DNA of 64,000 bases from Bemisia tabaci. Lineage: Eukaryota; Arthropoda; Insecta; Hemiptera; Aleyrodidae. Under the pieces are notes generated by a model. The model ran no database searches. It was not told the DNA's origin and worked only from the letters and a program-made list of their open reading frames with translations. A program made the translations under genes and the position numbers. The stretch is from NCBI RefSeq assembly GCF_918797505.1, contig NC_092797.1, positions 16,877,372 to 16,941,371 on the forward strand, in the 5' to 3' direction. This document shows, piece after piece, positions 11,282 to 23,299 of the stretch (position 1 is the first letter of the stretch; each line of letters starts with the position of its first letter).

Positions 11282-11600
11282 CAGGGTGTCTAGCATCAGG
11301 AAAAACCGGAAAATATCAGGAATTTTGGCCGATCAGGAAAATATCAGGAATTTTGGCCGATCAGGAAAATATCAGGAAAATCGGAAAAATCGGACGTTTT
11401 ATCAGGAATTTTTCTTACGCGAATATCCTCAGCGGAAAAGTCTTACTGCTTTTTGCCTACCGTGCCAGGAGTTTTTACGAGAAAAATCAGGAAAATATCA
11501 GGAATTTTCAAAATGAAAAAAATCAGGAATTTTTTATAAAATATCAGGAAAAATCAGAAAAATATCAGGATTTTTCGAAATCAAAAATTACTAGACCCTC
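11282..11600 (+). repeat. Dispersed repeat rich in ATCAGGAAAA units
   Basis: It begins CAGGGTGTCTAGCATCAGG, related to the CAGGGTGTCTAC family at 23,576, 45,820 and 49,388, and continues with many short ATCAGGAA(A/T) motifs. No inverted right end is visible, so it is either one end of an element or a diverged low-complexity copy. Confidence 0.55.
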
Positions 11601-13017
11601 TGTTTTACGGTCACAAGCAAAAGGTTTAAAATTCCCGCATTAAGACTAGTTTTACTTGAAATCATTCATATCTCAATTTTCTCAAAAACCACCCATTTTT
11701 TTTCTCCAAGTCCCTCAACTCTACTCTTTCGGTGTCAGTGCTAGTTGCTCCAACACAAAACCTGCACAGATTGAGGCGACCCAGTTGTGTATAAAATGTG
11801 GGTGTAATTCTGAAGACCCCTCAGAAAACTTATTCGGAATTTGCAATAAAGTGTCAAGTTCATGAATCATTGTTCGCGAGCCATTTTCTTCAAATTTTTT
11901 TCCTCAATAAAATTCACCTTCCTTGACAGATTTGAGGAACATTCTTAAGGAGCTTCGCATGTTTCGGTGTATCATAGGTAATAAAGTGTTATGTCAGGAG
12001 ATGTCCAATAACAACTCCGGTTATTTTACGTCGATACGAAATAACTTCATTTAAGAGTTGCCACCTCCGAAACGAAGTCAAAAGAGGCCCTCGAAAGAAG
12101 TCTCTGCACGCAATAGCGCAATCAGAGTTCTCAAACACAAACAGGGCGTTTTTACCTGTTGCTACATATTCTTTCGATAATGTCCTCCTGCTATTGCAAA
12201 GAGAGAGTAGAAAAAATAGGTGGCAAAATAATTAGACGTATCCATAAAAAAGTAGTCTATTCCCTAATTAGGTAGGCTTCTTCCGGGTATATGTGTTTGA
12301 TACTAGCATGTGAACAAGATTCACGTATGTTCAAGTATGTTCTTTCAAAATGCTCCTATGGACTGCTGACTAGCCTTCAAAAATTGTGAATTTTCAATTT
12401 TCTGTCAGCAACAAGATTTTAGAAATGAAGCTGTAAGTCTATAAAGTGTACGAATGTTCTTCTGAAATAGCTAGAGAGCTTCTAAGCCCCGAGGGATGCC
12501 CTAATTTAAGAATTTATCAAAGGTAGGAGGAGGGCTCTATTATGCACAAATTTCCATGAAGGTAAGAACTGGAATGCCCAACTTTCTTTGCAATCCTGGA
12601 AAGGAAGAAAAAATCCTCTTGTTGTATCAGGCCATGGCGGGCGTGTCCTGCAGGATCAAGATGTAAAATCATCATCAATATTATACGCCCACTGCCCATT
12701 CCCAACATGCTGGCCACAAGCTTGAGAATCATTGGGATTTGATCATCCTCAAAGTTGTGATGAATCAACCGAATTTTTCAAAAATGTGATTACCACATAC
12801 TTCCAGTTGGTGTGGACATTTTCCAGGTAATTGTCATTGTTCTCACGGCCGCGATGCGACGATAGTGTATACGCATACGCAAGGAAGTGAAATTCGAGTA
12901 CAAGGTTTTCAATTTTTTGTTTATTCAACATTTTTTCTCCCCATACTTTTCCCAGGAAAAAAGTAAGTGATGTCCAATTTTGATTTTGAGCCTGTTCGTA
13001 GGTATATAGGCCCTATA
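11601..13017. other. Non-coding sequence, no gene seen
   Basis: Mixed-composition sequence. The frames at 11,656-11,865 and 12,517-12,931 have no recognisable domain or splice context. Confidence 0.4.
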
Positions 13018-13123
13018 ATAAATCCCCGCCTATAACGATGCTAGTTTCCAACCAAGGTAACGGCCCGAAAATAAATCCCCGCCTAAACCGATGCTAGTTT
13101 CCAACCAAGGTAATTCTATAAAT
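13018..13123 (+). repeat. Tandem duplication, 53 bp x 2
   Basis: AATCCCCGCC followed by ACGATGCTAGTTTCCAACC occurs at 13,021 and again 53 bp later at 13,074, nearly identical. Confidence 0.9.
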
Positions 13124-13642
13124 CGATTCAACAATTTTCCCGCCGGGTTCATCAGGAAATAGTCATGTTAGGTCTCAACTAATTCTCGTGATCGCGGTTT
13201 GCATGGCTAGGAATCGTACATGCTTTCACAACGAACTTTGCTACGATGCATCAACGAATTCTAAAATAGGGCTTCATGCCGTCACATGTCATATTGAATA
13301 CGCGGGTGCATCGCAGAACTCGATAAATGAATGAACTTTATCGAAAGTTCTGAGAAGGGCAGAAAAATTAGAAGTGACAGGGAGAAAGTCCGCGGCGAGA
13401 AACCTTTAATCGCGCCCCAGTGTCGCAGACATGATTCTTTTCACGACAACCTTCATGTGGGAAGTGAGTGTCCCGACTGGATCAATGAAAAAGTAGGGAA
13501 ACTTTTACCGTATAAATGCCGTGTTCTTTATGGAGGGAAATAATTATTTTGAAAAAAAAGGCACGTAAGCAGGAATGTACGAGCTATAGCATTTGCGGTA
13601 ATTTTAGAATTTTTCAAGACAGCACCATCTAACAGGTCATGC

Positions 13643-13869
13643 ACAGAATATAAAACCACATTGGATCTAGAGTCCAGACTCTTAAAAACATCGACAAGAA
13701 AAAATACTCTTGATTCAATCGGATTTTTGCTTCGATCAAGAACTAAGCCTCTTAATTTGAGCGAATTTCCTTTTGACTTAAGCAAAAATGTGACAGAATC
13801 AAGATTATTTTTTCTTGTCAATGTTTTCAAGAGTCTGGTCTCTAGATCCAATGTGTTTTTTTTTCCAGT
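13643..13869. mobile_element. Fold-back MITE, family A (copy)
   Basis: It shares the outer stem (CTAGAGTCCAGACTC with GAGTCTGGTCTCTAG) and the inner stem (ACTCTTGATTCAATCGG with its complement) with the 1652-1873 copy. The right end TTTTTTTCCAGT is intact, while the left end is rearranged. Confidence 0.75.
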
Positions 13870-15553
13870 GTGTTCTACACTTGTTGAAATTGACGCTGCT
13901 TGTGTTATTCCGTGGACGCAGGCTAATGTAAATGTTTAACACACTGCCTGAAGTGTTAAAGCTCGTGTCGCCAACGAGATAACACAACACAGAAAAACAC
14001 AAGAGTCACACAAAAGCATACCGGAAGTGCCACTTTTTGCCATCCATTCTTTGATTCGGAACCCAACCCAGTGCCTCGTCCTACTAATAAGTTTGTGTTA
14101 ATTTTAGATGTCAGACATGCTTCAAACCTTGTGGTTTTGTTCGTAAGCCATTTGAATTTTATAGTCTACACTAGGAAGTGACTTCACCGACAAAACTTTT
14201 AATCGTCGTTACGGCTTTTTTTCCTTTTTATTATTCTTAGTCGTATTTCGTTTGAAACAACAAATTCTTTCTGTTTTTTTTTTCTTGTTTCTTTTGCGTG
14301 ATTCTGAACAATCAATGAGAAAGCGAATTCCAATTTTAGGCTAGAAAACAGCGTTGCCTTGGGCAACAACATTAAAACGACTTGCCTCTGAGCACGTTGC
14401 AATTGTTGTACAACAATGTTGTTGTAGGGGTTCCCAAATTTCGGGCGCGAAAATAACCCCCGCCCCACAACACAAATCAACTTCGAACAAAATGCGATTG
14501 TTGCTTGTTTTCCCAACATGTTGCGAGTGTTGCCTCCGAACAAAATATGATCAATAGTGCCGCAAAAATGTTGCTAAAGAATAGGCAAAGCCGAATATAG
14601 CTTACAAATTCCACATCGAGCAAACACCGGCTGGTCGCTGGCGGCTAGGGACAGAGACAAGCTAGCGATGAGCTGTGAGTTGCAGCTAGTCCAAAAGCAA
14701 AAGTATCGTGAAGGAATGGGTCATTTCGTCTGTTTGATTACTTGCTGTGATTGCCCCGACAATCTTATCGCCACCGACGGCGACGCATGTTCGAAAATAA
14801 AAGGGCGCTTATCAGTGTGAGAAGAAGAAAAGAAAGAAGAAACCCGAGATAATTCTTCGCTCAGAAGAAATAAAAACAGATGGCGCAAACTTGTCGGGAA
14901 TCAATTATCATGAGGCTCGAAATATGACGCGGTAGGAGATCGTGTTAAAAGATAGGCAGGAAAATAAATCTTCTTTCGGAGGAAATTCGCAGTTGTGAAC
15001 CGTTCTTTTTTTATGTCACAAACGGTCGACCGTCATAAAATTAATGAATCAGGGAGACGGCAAGTGTGGGACTTCCACTTAGTATTTAGTTCGCCGTATA
15101 AAATCTTGCATCAATCTTGTTGAATCTACACAGGGAAATAACTCTTAGGTAGCCTTCTTTGAAAACAAGACAACTCACCATCAGACAACTGAGGGTTGAG
15201 AACTTGAATTCTGCAATTCAGAAAAAATTAATAAATAAGCATCCTCATGAATTTCTTTCATGAAGGCTGGAAAGTGTTCTCTCAATGCGTGCAATTCCTC
15301 TCACACCCTGTGTCTAGTGGATTGACGTAATCGAAGTACAATAAGTAGCAAGTGCCTTGATGATTAATTTCCTTAAGTAAATTTAAAACGCCTTCAGTTT
15401 TTGGATCTGCAACGCGGAGGTCGTCAAGCAGGAATACTTGCATCCTAGATGTCGATGTAGTCTTCGACACTAACTTCAAGGTCCTGCTTCGAAAACTGTC
15501 GCTTCTCGCAGCGTTCGGAGGGGGAGGGTTGATCAGGGGGCACAACCCTTATT
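13870..15553. other. Non-coding sequence, short CAACA-rich patch
   Basis: No gene is seen. 14,355-14,575 is unusually rich in CAACA and TGTTG words, including ACAACAATGTTGTTGT, and is probably a degraded palindromic repeat. The rest shows nothing recognisable. Confidence 0.4.
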
Positions 15554-15677
15554 TGGACGTGTTTCTGCCAAACGGAACTGTGTGCACTATGACGTGAACC
15601 CTGTCATGCATATATCCTTATGGCTCTCAGGGCTCATGTCTTAATGCACACAGTACCGTTTGGCAGAAATACGTTCA
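15554..15677. mobile_element. Small palindromic MITE
   Basis: The left arm TGGACGTGTTTCTGCC and the next 22 bases pair with the right arm, which reads TGAACGTATTTCTGCC on the opposite strand. The loop is about 45 bp. A related end occurs near 46,994. Confidence 0.75.
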
Positions 15678-15705
15678 TTTATATTACATTTTACAGAATT
15701 TCATG

Positions 15706-15719
15706 CCTGCAAGCTAGTA
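15706..15719 (+). repeat. 14-bp target duplication, left
   Basis: CCTGCAAGCTAGTA, repeated exactly at 15,870-15,883. The pair brackets the LINE fragment between them. Confidence 0.85.
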
Positions 15720-15739
15720 CTACTACTAACAAGTCACTC

Positions 15740-15869
15740 CTATAGCGCTTCTGTGCGCTCTGTGACACTCAACCGATAGCGATCCTGCCAGAGTTCCTCC
15801 GGCAGACCGGATTTCCTCATTTCCTTCCTTATTCCTTCAATCCACGATTTGGCAGGGCCTCCTCTACGT
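15740..15869 (-). pseudogene. LINE polyprotein C-terminal fragment (short)
   Basis: Read on the minus strand, the last 43 or so codons before a TAG stop (15,740-15,742) contain GRRGGPAKSWIEGIRKEM, then an ELWQDRYRL segment and TERTEAL. This aligns by eye with the end of the LINE fragment at 6469-6939 (GRPVKGW, LWEDRHMWRL, ERQSAL). It is a strongly 5'-truncated copy: all catalytic domains are missing. Its 3' side has a short TAG-repeat tail (15,715-15,730 on this strand), and 14-bp duplications flank it, as expected of a LINE insertion. Confidence 0.8.
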
Positions 15870-15883
15870 CCTGCAAGCTAGTA
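15870..15883 (+). repeat. 14-bp target duplication, right
   Basis: An exact copy of CCTGCAAGCTAGTA. Its last three bases overlap the start of the palindromic element at 15,881, so the LINE and the MITE share this junction. Confidence 0.8.
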
Positions 15884-16400
15884 ATGGAGATGTTGCATGT
15901 GTGAGCAATTTGCGATTTGACTGTTGATTCATTTGTAAAAGTTCGCGAGAAACACGATGGTGCCACTGGTTTTCTCTGAAATCAACCCCCAACCTCAAAA
16001 AAAGCTCTCAAGTTGAGGCCAAAATGGAGGGGATATCCCACGCTATCCTGAGAGTCCACCTCTACATCAAGACAAACTCTGCATGAAAAGATAGGGAGCA
16101 AATGCATTGACAGGGCTGCCACTTTATTTGTGGACTCTAAAACTGAAAACACGGCAACCATGCTAATGTATTTGCTCCCTATCTTTGCATGGAGAGTTTG
16201 TTTTGATGGAGAGGTGGACTCTCAGGGTAGGGTGGGATAATGGGATATCCCCTCCATTTTGACCTCAACTTGAGAGCTTTTTTTGAGCTTGGGAGCTGAT
16301 TTCAGAGAAAACCAGTGGCACCATCGTGTTTCTCGCGGGCTTTTACACAAGAATCACTGGTCAAATCGCGAATCCCTCACACATGCAACATCTCCATTAC
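15881..16400. mobile_element. Palindromic MITE, family E (complete)
   Basis: A 520-bp inverted repeat with ends GTAATGGAGATGTTGCATGT and its complement. The arms of about 220 bp share a GATAGGGAGCAAATGCA block around a short centre. A right-half copy lies at 24,385-24,538, beside another palindrome. Confidence 0.8.
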
Positions 16401-17400
16401 TTAAAATTTCACGCAATTTCAAATGCGAAATTTCTCAGGAAAAAATTGTATGCTATACCCAAAGACATAAAGACGGAGCGCTCGTATCTAAAAGCACGGG
16501 GAAAAAGTGAAGCTAGGTTCGGCGCTGCGCGCTTGTGTGAGTGTGTAAATGAGCGCGGGAATCCATGGCGGCAAACGGAAATTTGATTTGAACTTGTCCT
16601 CTTGATTTTTGCACATTTCTTCTTTGAAACGTATTTTAAATTCCTAAAACGAATATACTAAGAAAGTTCGGTCTGCGTCCTAATATTATAATACACCTAC
16701 TTTTGCTCGGTAACAGCCAGTAATCTCAGATAAAGTTAGTTTTTCTTCTGCTCATGGTGGTTCTGCAGGTTCAAACAGGCCGTTACAGTTCTAGATCAAC
16801 GTTACTCCCAAATGAAATTAATCGGTCGACGACGGACTGAAACTAACCTAAAGTTAAAAAAATATGAGTGTGTACCTGAATTTGGGCAAAAATCAACCTA
16901 AAATACTTTGTTTCCGCAATTTTATTTATTAGTTCCCGCCTTACATTTGAATTCAAACTTGTCCCGATTTCGCCGCCAATCCTCTAGCCAATAGTAGAGG
17001 TGATTGAAAAGAAGCTCTAGAAGCTTCATTTTTTGCTTTTAGTGCTCCGTCTTTATGTCTTTGGCTATACCTCTCTACCCGTGGACAGAGACCAGGCCCG
17101 AATCGGAGGCCGGCTCACTCATGAGTCCCGCTTTTGCCGGATGCATCTTGCTGCACACGTCTGTCCGTCGGCGACCGACTTGGGGCCGGAGCGGGACGTG
17201 ATACAACGCCGCTTTGCGTTGCGTCAAACGAAATGACGTCCAATAATTCATGGAGCTGCGACTCCGAGACGAGACGAGACGGGATGGTCGACGGTCCATC
17301 CGCATCCGCGCCCGCCCTCCGTGTCCCGAACTGAACTCCATCTCAAGTTCAAAGATGACTTAATCACGCCTCAATTTCGACGCCTCTAACCGCCCGTTTT
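16401..17400. other. Non-coding sequence with a GC-rich patch
   Basis: No exon is called. 17,090-17,335 is distinctly GC-rich and contains GACGAGACGAGACG repeats. The frames on both strands there have no recognisable domain. Confidence 0.4.
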
Positions 17401-17403
17401 GTC

Positions 17404-17425
17404 TTGCTTTATTTTTCAGGTGAGT
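17404..17425 (+). promoter_or_regulatory. Candidate recursive splice site 1
   Basis: A pyrimidine-rich run (17,404-17,416) leads into CAG at 17,417-17,419, followed immediately by GTGAGT. An acceptor abutting a donor with no exon between is the structure of insect recursive splice (ratcheting) sites, which remove very long introns in steps. The motif is near-consensus. Whether it is used cannot be seen from DNA alone. Confidence 0.5.
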
Positions 17426-17570
17426 GATGCCCATTGGTTACCGCTGTTGTCGGAGCATTCGGTTATAATCTAGATCTTAGCCCCAAGTAAGTGCTCTGTG
17501 CCTTGTTGACATCGTTTTACGAGGGCATCTCATAGAGGTAAGACTTGAGTACCTACATACCATATATATT

Positions 17571-17815
17571 AGCGCCTACAAGACTTCATGAATACTTCAC
17601 GCATTGTGTTAAACACAGTGCGGTCAGCAGCGGTCGACGTGAAACGCATAGTGCCTACAAGACTGCATGAATACTTCACGCATTGCGTCAAACACAGTGC
17701 GTTCAGCAGCCGGTCGGCGTGAAACCCATAGCGCGTACAGGACTGTAGGAATACTTTACGCATTGCGCCAAACTTAATACGGCCATCGCGGCGCGGCGGT
17801 GGAAGTTAAAATTAT
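17571..17815 (+). repeat. Minisatellite, about 80 bp x 3, with shared tail
   Basis: Three units contain AGCGCCTACAAGACT and ATGAATACTTCACGCATTG, starting near 17,571, 17,650 and 17,730. The array ends in a GGCGCGGCGGTGGAAGTTAA tail. The same three-unit array with the same tail is at 37,250-37,510, so this is a transposed unit and not local slippage. Confidence 0.85.
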
Positions 17816-17832
17816 TTAACCATATTTATGTT

Positions 17833-18214
17833 TGTACATAGGGAGAGTATGGACTTGTCGACAATTTTAAGGTTAGGTGATGGAGCTCTTAGCCCAAAAG
17901 AATAGGCAATCTATGAATTCAAATTATCCAGGGTGATGACGAGAATGAAAAGCAACTGGAACGCGTCAAGCAGAAAGTAACTAAGTAAGTCACATGAGCT
18001 ATTGCCTTTAGTAGGGCAATTTAATTTTCTTCATGAAAACGGCTGTGCGGATTTTTGTGCGCAAATTTCAGTAAATTTTCTTCATAGTGCGTAGCAAATT
18101 CCTTTAAATCTTCCAAGGAAGCGGCACAAACGTTCTCTTGTAAAAAATTAAATTGCCAAGTTAAATTTGGCAATAACTGATGTGGCTTGGTTCCTTTCTG
18201 CTAAACGCGGTCCA
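17833..18214. mobile_element. Two partial MITEs side by side
   Basis: 17,833-17,945 is a half copy of family B (AGGGAGAGTATGGACTTGTC, then AGGTTAGGTGATGGAGCTC). 17,975-18,214 is a copy of the element at 34,936-35,182: it keeps a GCAATTTAATT block and ends GGTTCCTTTCTGCTAAACGC. Its left terminus is degraded. Confidence 0.6.
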
Positions 18215-19321
18215 ACTTACTCAGCCAAAGCACATACAACGAAATCACGACATAATTTGCTGAAATGCCGCACATCCAAATAAAATAAAATAACCCGGAC
18301 CGTTTCGAAAGAAATGACAATTTTTTTCAACCTAAGACTAGAATAACTGAATGAATAGCTCTCTCGAGTGTGGTTACGGGCTGATTCATCCCAGGAACCA
18401 CGCTTTGATCGCTGTGTCTATCAATTTTCAATTATCAACTCGCAGGAATTAGTTCGTATAATAACGCAGAATAAATTTGTATGGCTGTATTAGTATCCCA
18501 ATACCCTCCGAAAATTTCGAGATATATTATGATTAACTTGACAATGTCGCATGCATGTGAGCACATTTGCATGGCGCGAGTAATTCATTACCTCATGTGC
18601 CATCCCCGTTGTTGCATGAGTTTAATTCATTCAATCCTCAAGTTCCTCACCTTCCTCCTTCTCATATTTATTTTTCCTCCGCGGATGAGAACCGTCCTTT
18701 GTTTTGACCCGCCGGAGTTTTGATCCCCCCCCCCTCCCCCCACGCACACTCCTCTTCCTGCTCGAGTGCTTTTGTGAAAAATTTGCGGTGGGTACGCTGC
18801 ATATTTGCGGGGCTGAAGTAAATCATCGCGAGAGCCGGCCCCGCATGACTTAAGAAGTGCCTGTCGGTTGGCGTGTGCAATTTTTATGGAGCCATCCGCC
18901 GGAGCGTCTATGGACGTTGAGCGCGCTATTTCAGCTCCACCATTAAGCGCTCGGCGGGCGTTTTATTGCATGACGCAGATTTTCTTTTGTAAAAGCCCGA
19001 GTAGACGGATCCCAATGAGTCAGTCATACTAGTCATAGAATCGTTAAATTATGGTAAAAAATTTTGAGGCTGTATCCTCACCCCAAGAATTTTGGGAGCT
19101 GGAGCCGTGATTTGCCGAAATTCGGCAGAATCGCTGAAGATTCGGCATATCCTAACGAGGATTCAGCAGTCCTGTCGCATTTTGTCAGCCGAGATCGCAA
19201 ATCTCGGCTCCAGCGGCCAAAATTCAGGGGGTGCGGAACTGTCGCAAGTTTTTTTTACCATGATGGCTCCCAAAACTCAAATTAGGTACATATATCGGGA
19301 CCGGGAATGGTTGGAAAAAAA
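18215..19321. other. Non-coding sequence, no gene seen
   Basis: A C-rich run at 18,725-18,745. No recognisable frame. Around 19,085-19,250 several CCGAAATTCGGC-like words suggest a degraded palindrome. Confidence 0.4.
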
Positions 19322-19460
19322 TGGACTGCATTTTGCAATTTGAACCTATAAATTCTGGTTCATCTGAAAAAACACTTATGTGCACAGGAAAACTAATGGC
19401 ACATACGTTGTTTTTAAACCGGGCCGGAATTTATAGTTCCTAATTGCAAAATGTAGTCCA
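19322..19460. mobile_element. Small MITE, TGGACTACATTTTGCAATT ends
   Basis: A 139-bp inverted repeat. The left end TGGACTGCATTTTGCAATT pairs with the right end, which reads TGGACTACATTTTGCAATTA on the opposite strand, and the arms continue through TATAAATTC. A relative is at 62,519-62,655, and a lone end is near 47,017-47,040. Confidence 0.75.
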
Positions 19461-19951
19461 AATGTAACGTGTTAACTGTTCCTTCAAAAAATTCTTAATT
19501 TTCCTCGATCATGACAGTACTTGCTTTTTTCACACAAGTATTTCGAAGTTCATCACATAAATACAGTTTTTAGTTGGCATACCTTCTGCTTTCGTGGTTG
19601 TCCTCCTATTTTAAAATAGACTAATTAAGGAGGGAACCAGCGAGATCTCACAATCGGAATATTCGTAGTTTCCCGAATAAGGAAACGTCACTACATTCCA
19701 AGGTTGCATAATTGACCTAAACAATTCAAGTTTATTTAAGAATGCACCAATGCAATTTTTGTCTAACATTCTTCTGATTCTTCCATAAGATCAGAAGAAA
19801 CATTAATCAAATTTTCAGTTAGAAATGCCCAAGATTCTCTTGGTCAAATTACAATTTGCGATAGAATTTTGGCAACATTGAAATGTAGTCACGTTTCTTC
19901 GTAAGGGAAACTAGGAAATGTGGAATTACTCTTGAAGGGCAAATTTGCAAT

Positions 19952-20388
19952 CAATGTTCGAAACTCACAGGCGCCAACGCGCCAATTGCGCCTAAAAAAT
20001 CGGCCATGGCGCCTAAAAAATGAAAGCTCTGCGCCAACGTGGCCCCTAAAAATTGCCCCCTAAAAATCTGGATTTTCACAGGAAGTCACATAAAGAAAGA
20101 AAAGCAAATCTATTTGAATTGAAAAAACTCGGAATTTTCAGCACTACAAGTGAAAGCTTGCTTTTTCCATTCTTCACGATTTCAATATTTGTGCTTTTGT
20201 CTTCCCCAAGTTACAGCTACTTACTAGTTCTGTTACGAGAACATCTTGCGTCTAACTTTTCACTACTTGCACCGTAACATACAGGCAAAAAGTCAATTTG
20301 GCCCCTTAAAAATCTTCAATGGCACCTAATAATCGGGCTTGATGCGCCACATGGCTCCTAAAACTCAAAGGTGAGTTTTGAACACTGT
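19952..20388. mobile_element. Candidate TIR element with GCGCCTAAAAA arrays
   Basis: The ends CAATGTTCGAAACTCAC and, on the opposite strand, CAGTGTTCAAAACTCAC form an imperfect inverted repeat. The flanks TTTGCAAT and TCTGCACT may be a diverged 8-bp duplication (6 of 8 match). Inside, CGCCTAAAAAAT or CCCCTAAAAATC words recur near both ends. Confidence 0.5.
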
Positions 20389-22285
20389 CTGCACTCTGCA
20401 ATCATGTGTACTTGACAAAGTGTAAGAAACGAAAAGGGAACATTGAAGTGGTTCTTAAAATCTGCAAATGTTCCCGAAACAAACTCTCTTTTTCACCATT
20501 TAGGACTCATGCATGGACCTCACTAAATTCTAACCGTTACTCTTTCCGCCTAACCGCTTGATATGGCAAGAGGGAACGACCTGTTTGATCTCACCCCTGC
20601 GTCCTCCATTCCAGGCTTGTTAAACGTGGCGGGAGAACAACAGCAATTATTACTGAAGCATCAAGCACCTCTTGTTTCACTAACATTTACCTGCTGACGC
20701 CTGTTTAAAGTCCTCGAACCTGGGACCACTCGAGAGTTTAATGTAGGACCACGCTCTCTCAATTTCCATGTCCGGTTCAAGCACTCATCTTCCTGAGAGG
20801 TTTCCTGCGGCGCTAAGGAAGAAACCCGTATGAACCCATAGACTTTGCTATCAAATTTGCTACGCCGAGGAAAAACGCCGTATGAGCATTCGGTTGCTGC
20901 CAAATTTCCCCTCAGAAACATTAATTTTGGAATAATGATTCACTTTTTTCCGTTTTTCTTCGATAACTTTTCAATAAAATTCATGGAAGGAACACATTTT
21001 TACGTAGATTATGTCGAGTTATTTCCGCTTGCCATTTCGTCAGGCTCATTAAAATGGTTTTATGACTGCTCGACTTATTTTTTTTTGTGGCATTCCTGCC
21101 AAAACCTGGCAGACCGGTGAGTTTTATGGAATTACTCGCTCTGATCTAAATTCACAGTGCTTATTGGGTAGCAGCGCGTTTTTATGATTTCTTGGTAACA
21201 TTTCATCGAGGACCAGTGACAATGACCTTGAAGAAGAGGTGACATTCTTGAAAGAAAATCGGGGAAAATTCAGCGAAAATAAAATTCAAGAGGGCTTGCT
21301 CGAATTACAGCGGTTGATCAGACACATCAGTAGATTTAGAATGACAAGAAAACCGAATCACGAAGTATCTTTCCTCTGGAAGTAAGATAATGAAAGCGTC
21401 ACTGACACGCTGTCACATACTTATTTTGTATTCGTAAAACACAACTGTCGTCCACTATTTCAGTCCATAAATTTCACTTTCCTAGTAGTCTCCTTAGGGG
21501 TCTATGCCCGTGCTCGCCTCAAAGTTTTTTTTACCTTTTTCACAAGCAATTCTTTAAAAAATCCTGCTGCCAACGTTAAAGTTTGGCACAACGTTTCCGT
21601 TTCATGCGTGATTCTTCCAAAAAGCCTACTGCTAAAGCTTGTTACAACGGCTCCGGGAATCTACTCAATTCAAATTTTTCCATCCCACCCTCTTCGATCG
21701 AAGGCGCTTTCCATCTCATCTCCACGGAAACCGCATCTTTCCCGCGGGAATTCCGTCGAGGTCAAAGGAGAACAAATGCTCCATCATGTTGGCGAGTCGG
21801 ACCGCTGTCGTGCCAAGGAAAAACGCCTTACGGACATCTGAATGTTGCCAAATTTTTCCAGCCAAATATTTACTTTTTAGATTAGTTTTGTATATTTCTC
21901 CTGGAAATTTTCAGAAACTGCATAGAGCGATCCGAAAATCCCACACCATCACTATATGTCTCAGAGTTCTTGCCTCCTTTAGTTAAAGGTCCCTTAAATA
22001 TTTTGGGGGTTCGTTTCAAAAAGTCGTTTCCTCTGATCTTTAAGCTCCCACAAAATTTCAAGTCTCTTCCTCAATTTGTTCAAAAGTTGCAGGGGCCTAG
22101 TGCCGAGTGGGTTGCCTAGTGCTGGTGGTGGGGAACTTTTAGATCACTCTGTAGGTTGAATTGCGAGTGAAAGTTTTTTTTTTTTGAGTTTGCGAGAAAA
22201 CGTCTGAAATTTGACGGAGTTGCCACAGTCAGGGGATACCGGGAAATGCAGAGATAAGGGACCCACCACTGGCCTCTTGACGACA
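20389..22285. other. Non-coding; two single arms of MITE family D
   Basis: AGGAAAAACGCCGTATGAGC at 20,869 and AGGAAAAACGCCTTACGGAC near 21,818 mark half copies of family D, each followed by a TTGCCAAATTT block. The remainder shows nothing recognisable, and no exon is called. Confidence 0.5.
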
Positions 22286-22570
22286 GGTGGAAGCTTTTAC
22301 TTTCGGGGATTCAACAGTTCCTTATGGACAATTATAAGGGAGCAACAGTCATCACCCTAATTTCGGCTGTTAACTTTCCTACATGGTGGATGATGAGCTT
22401 CGGGTGACGTCATGAGCCAAGTCGGTGTTGCATGAACCAAAAAAAGTTTCCCGAACTTCGGCCATTTTCGGCTTGTTTGCAAAACGAAACTGCCTACACG
22501 TTGTTCAACATCAACCATGCAGGTAAGTCAACAGTAGAATGCTGAAGTCCCGAAAGTAAAAGCTTCCACC
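22286..22570. mobile_element. MITE with GGTGGAAGCTTTTAC ends
   Basis: The terminal inverted repeats GGTGGAAGCTTTTACTTTCG (22,286) and their complement (ending 22,570) extend about 28 bp with few mismatches. A strong donor-like CAG|GTAAGT at 22,520 lies inside this element. Confidence 0.75.
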
Positions 22571-23299
22571 ATGGCCAAGATACTAGTGGAGGGTCTCTTG
22601 TCTCTGGGAAAATGTCAGGGGAAACCTGGAAATGCCATGGAAAATGACAAAAATGTCAGGGGAAAATTGTTAATTCACGTTTATTTGCTTTCTAGAATGA
22701 TTTTGATGTTTATAACAACTAATTTCGCCCGGAAAATTCTTCAAGTTATGTCGTTTAAACCGTCTAGCATACACTCAATTGTTGGGGAATTTTACTCAAA
22801 TGTGTCGGAGAAATCAGGAAAATTTCAGGAAAATCCTGAATTTTGTGGCAACCCTGATTTGACAATGCCTCTTACGTCGTTTTTCCTCAGCTAAGAGAAC
22901 AGTTACCGAGAGGATGGCCCGGGCGACGGGGCGGCAGTTAAAGCACGAACCGCGGTCGGACCTTGCGATTATCACTCCTCAAAAAGCAAACAGACGGTTG
23001 GCGAGTTAATTGAGCGCCGCGCGGTCGCCATCTCGCGGATCCGGGCCGGAGATACGAAAGTAATTATAATTTTAGTTTCACGTTTTATTTCCCGCATGGC
23101 GCATAGCCCGGCGCAAGAGCAAGAGGCCAGGAGCAGCCGCATTCCTTCGAAAATAGACCGCGGCGGCCGCGCCTCTCCGGGGCCAAGCAAGCATCCCGGG
23201 CCACCGCCGCCACCTCCAGAGGTGAATGGGTGACGGGACGGGATCGCCGAGTAACAGCATCAGGGAGAGAATGTATCGTCCGAAGTTGAGTCCCTTTAC
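22571..23299. other. Non-coding; repeat-like start, GC-rich end
   Basis: 22,605-22,860 carries TGTCAGGGGAAA and ATCAGGAAAATTTCAGG motifs shared with the repeats at 11,282 and 29,810. 22,915-23,260 is GC-rich with frames on several strands, none recognisable. Confidence 0.4.

Noticed and set aside
22504..22526. Strong splice donor CAG|GTAAGT marking an exon
   Set aside because: It is inside the MITE at 22,286-22,570 and has no supporting acceptor or coding frame upstream.
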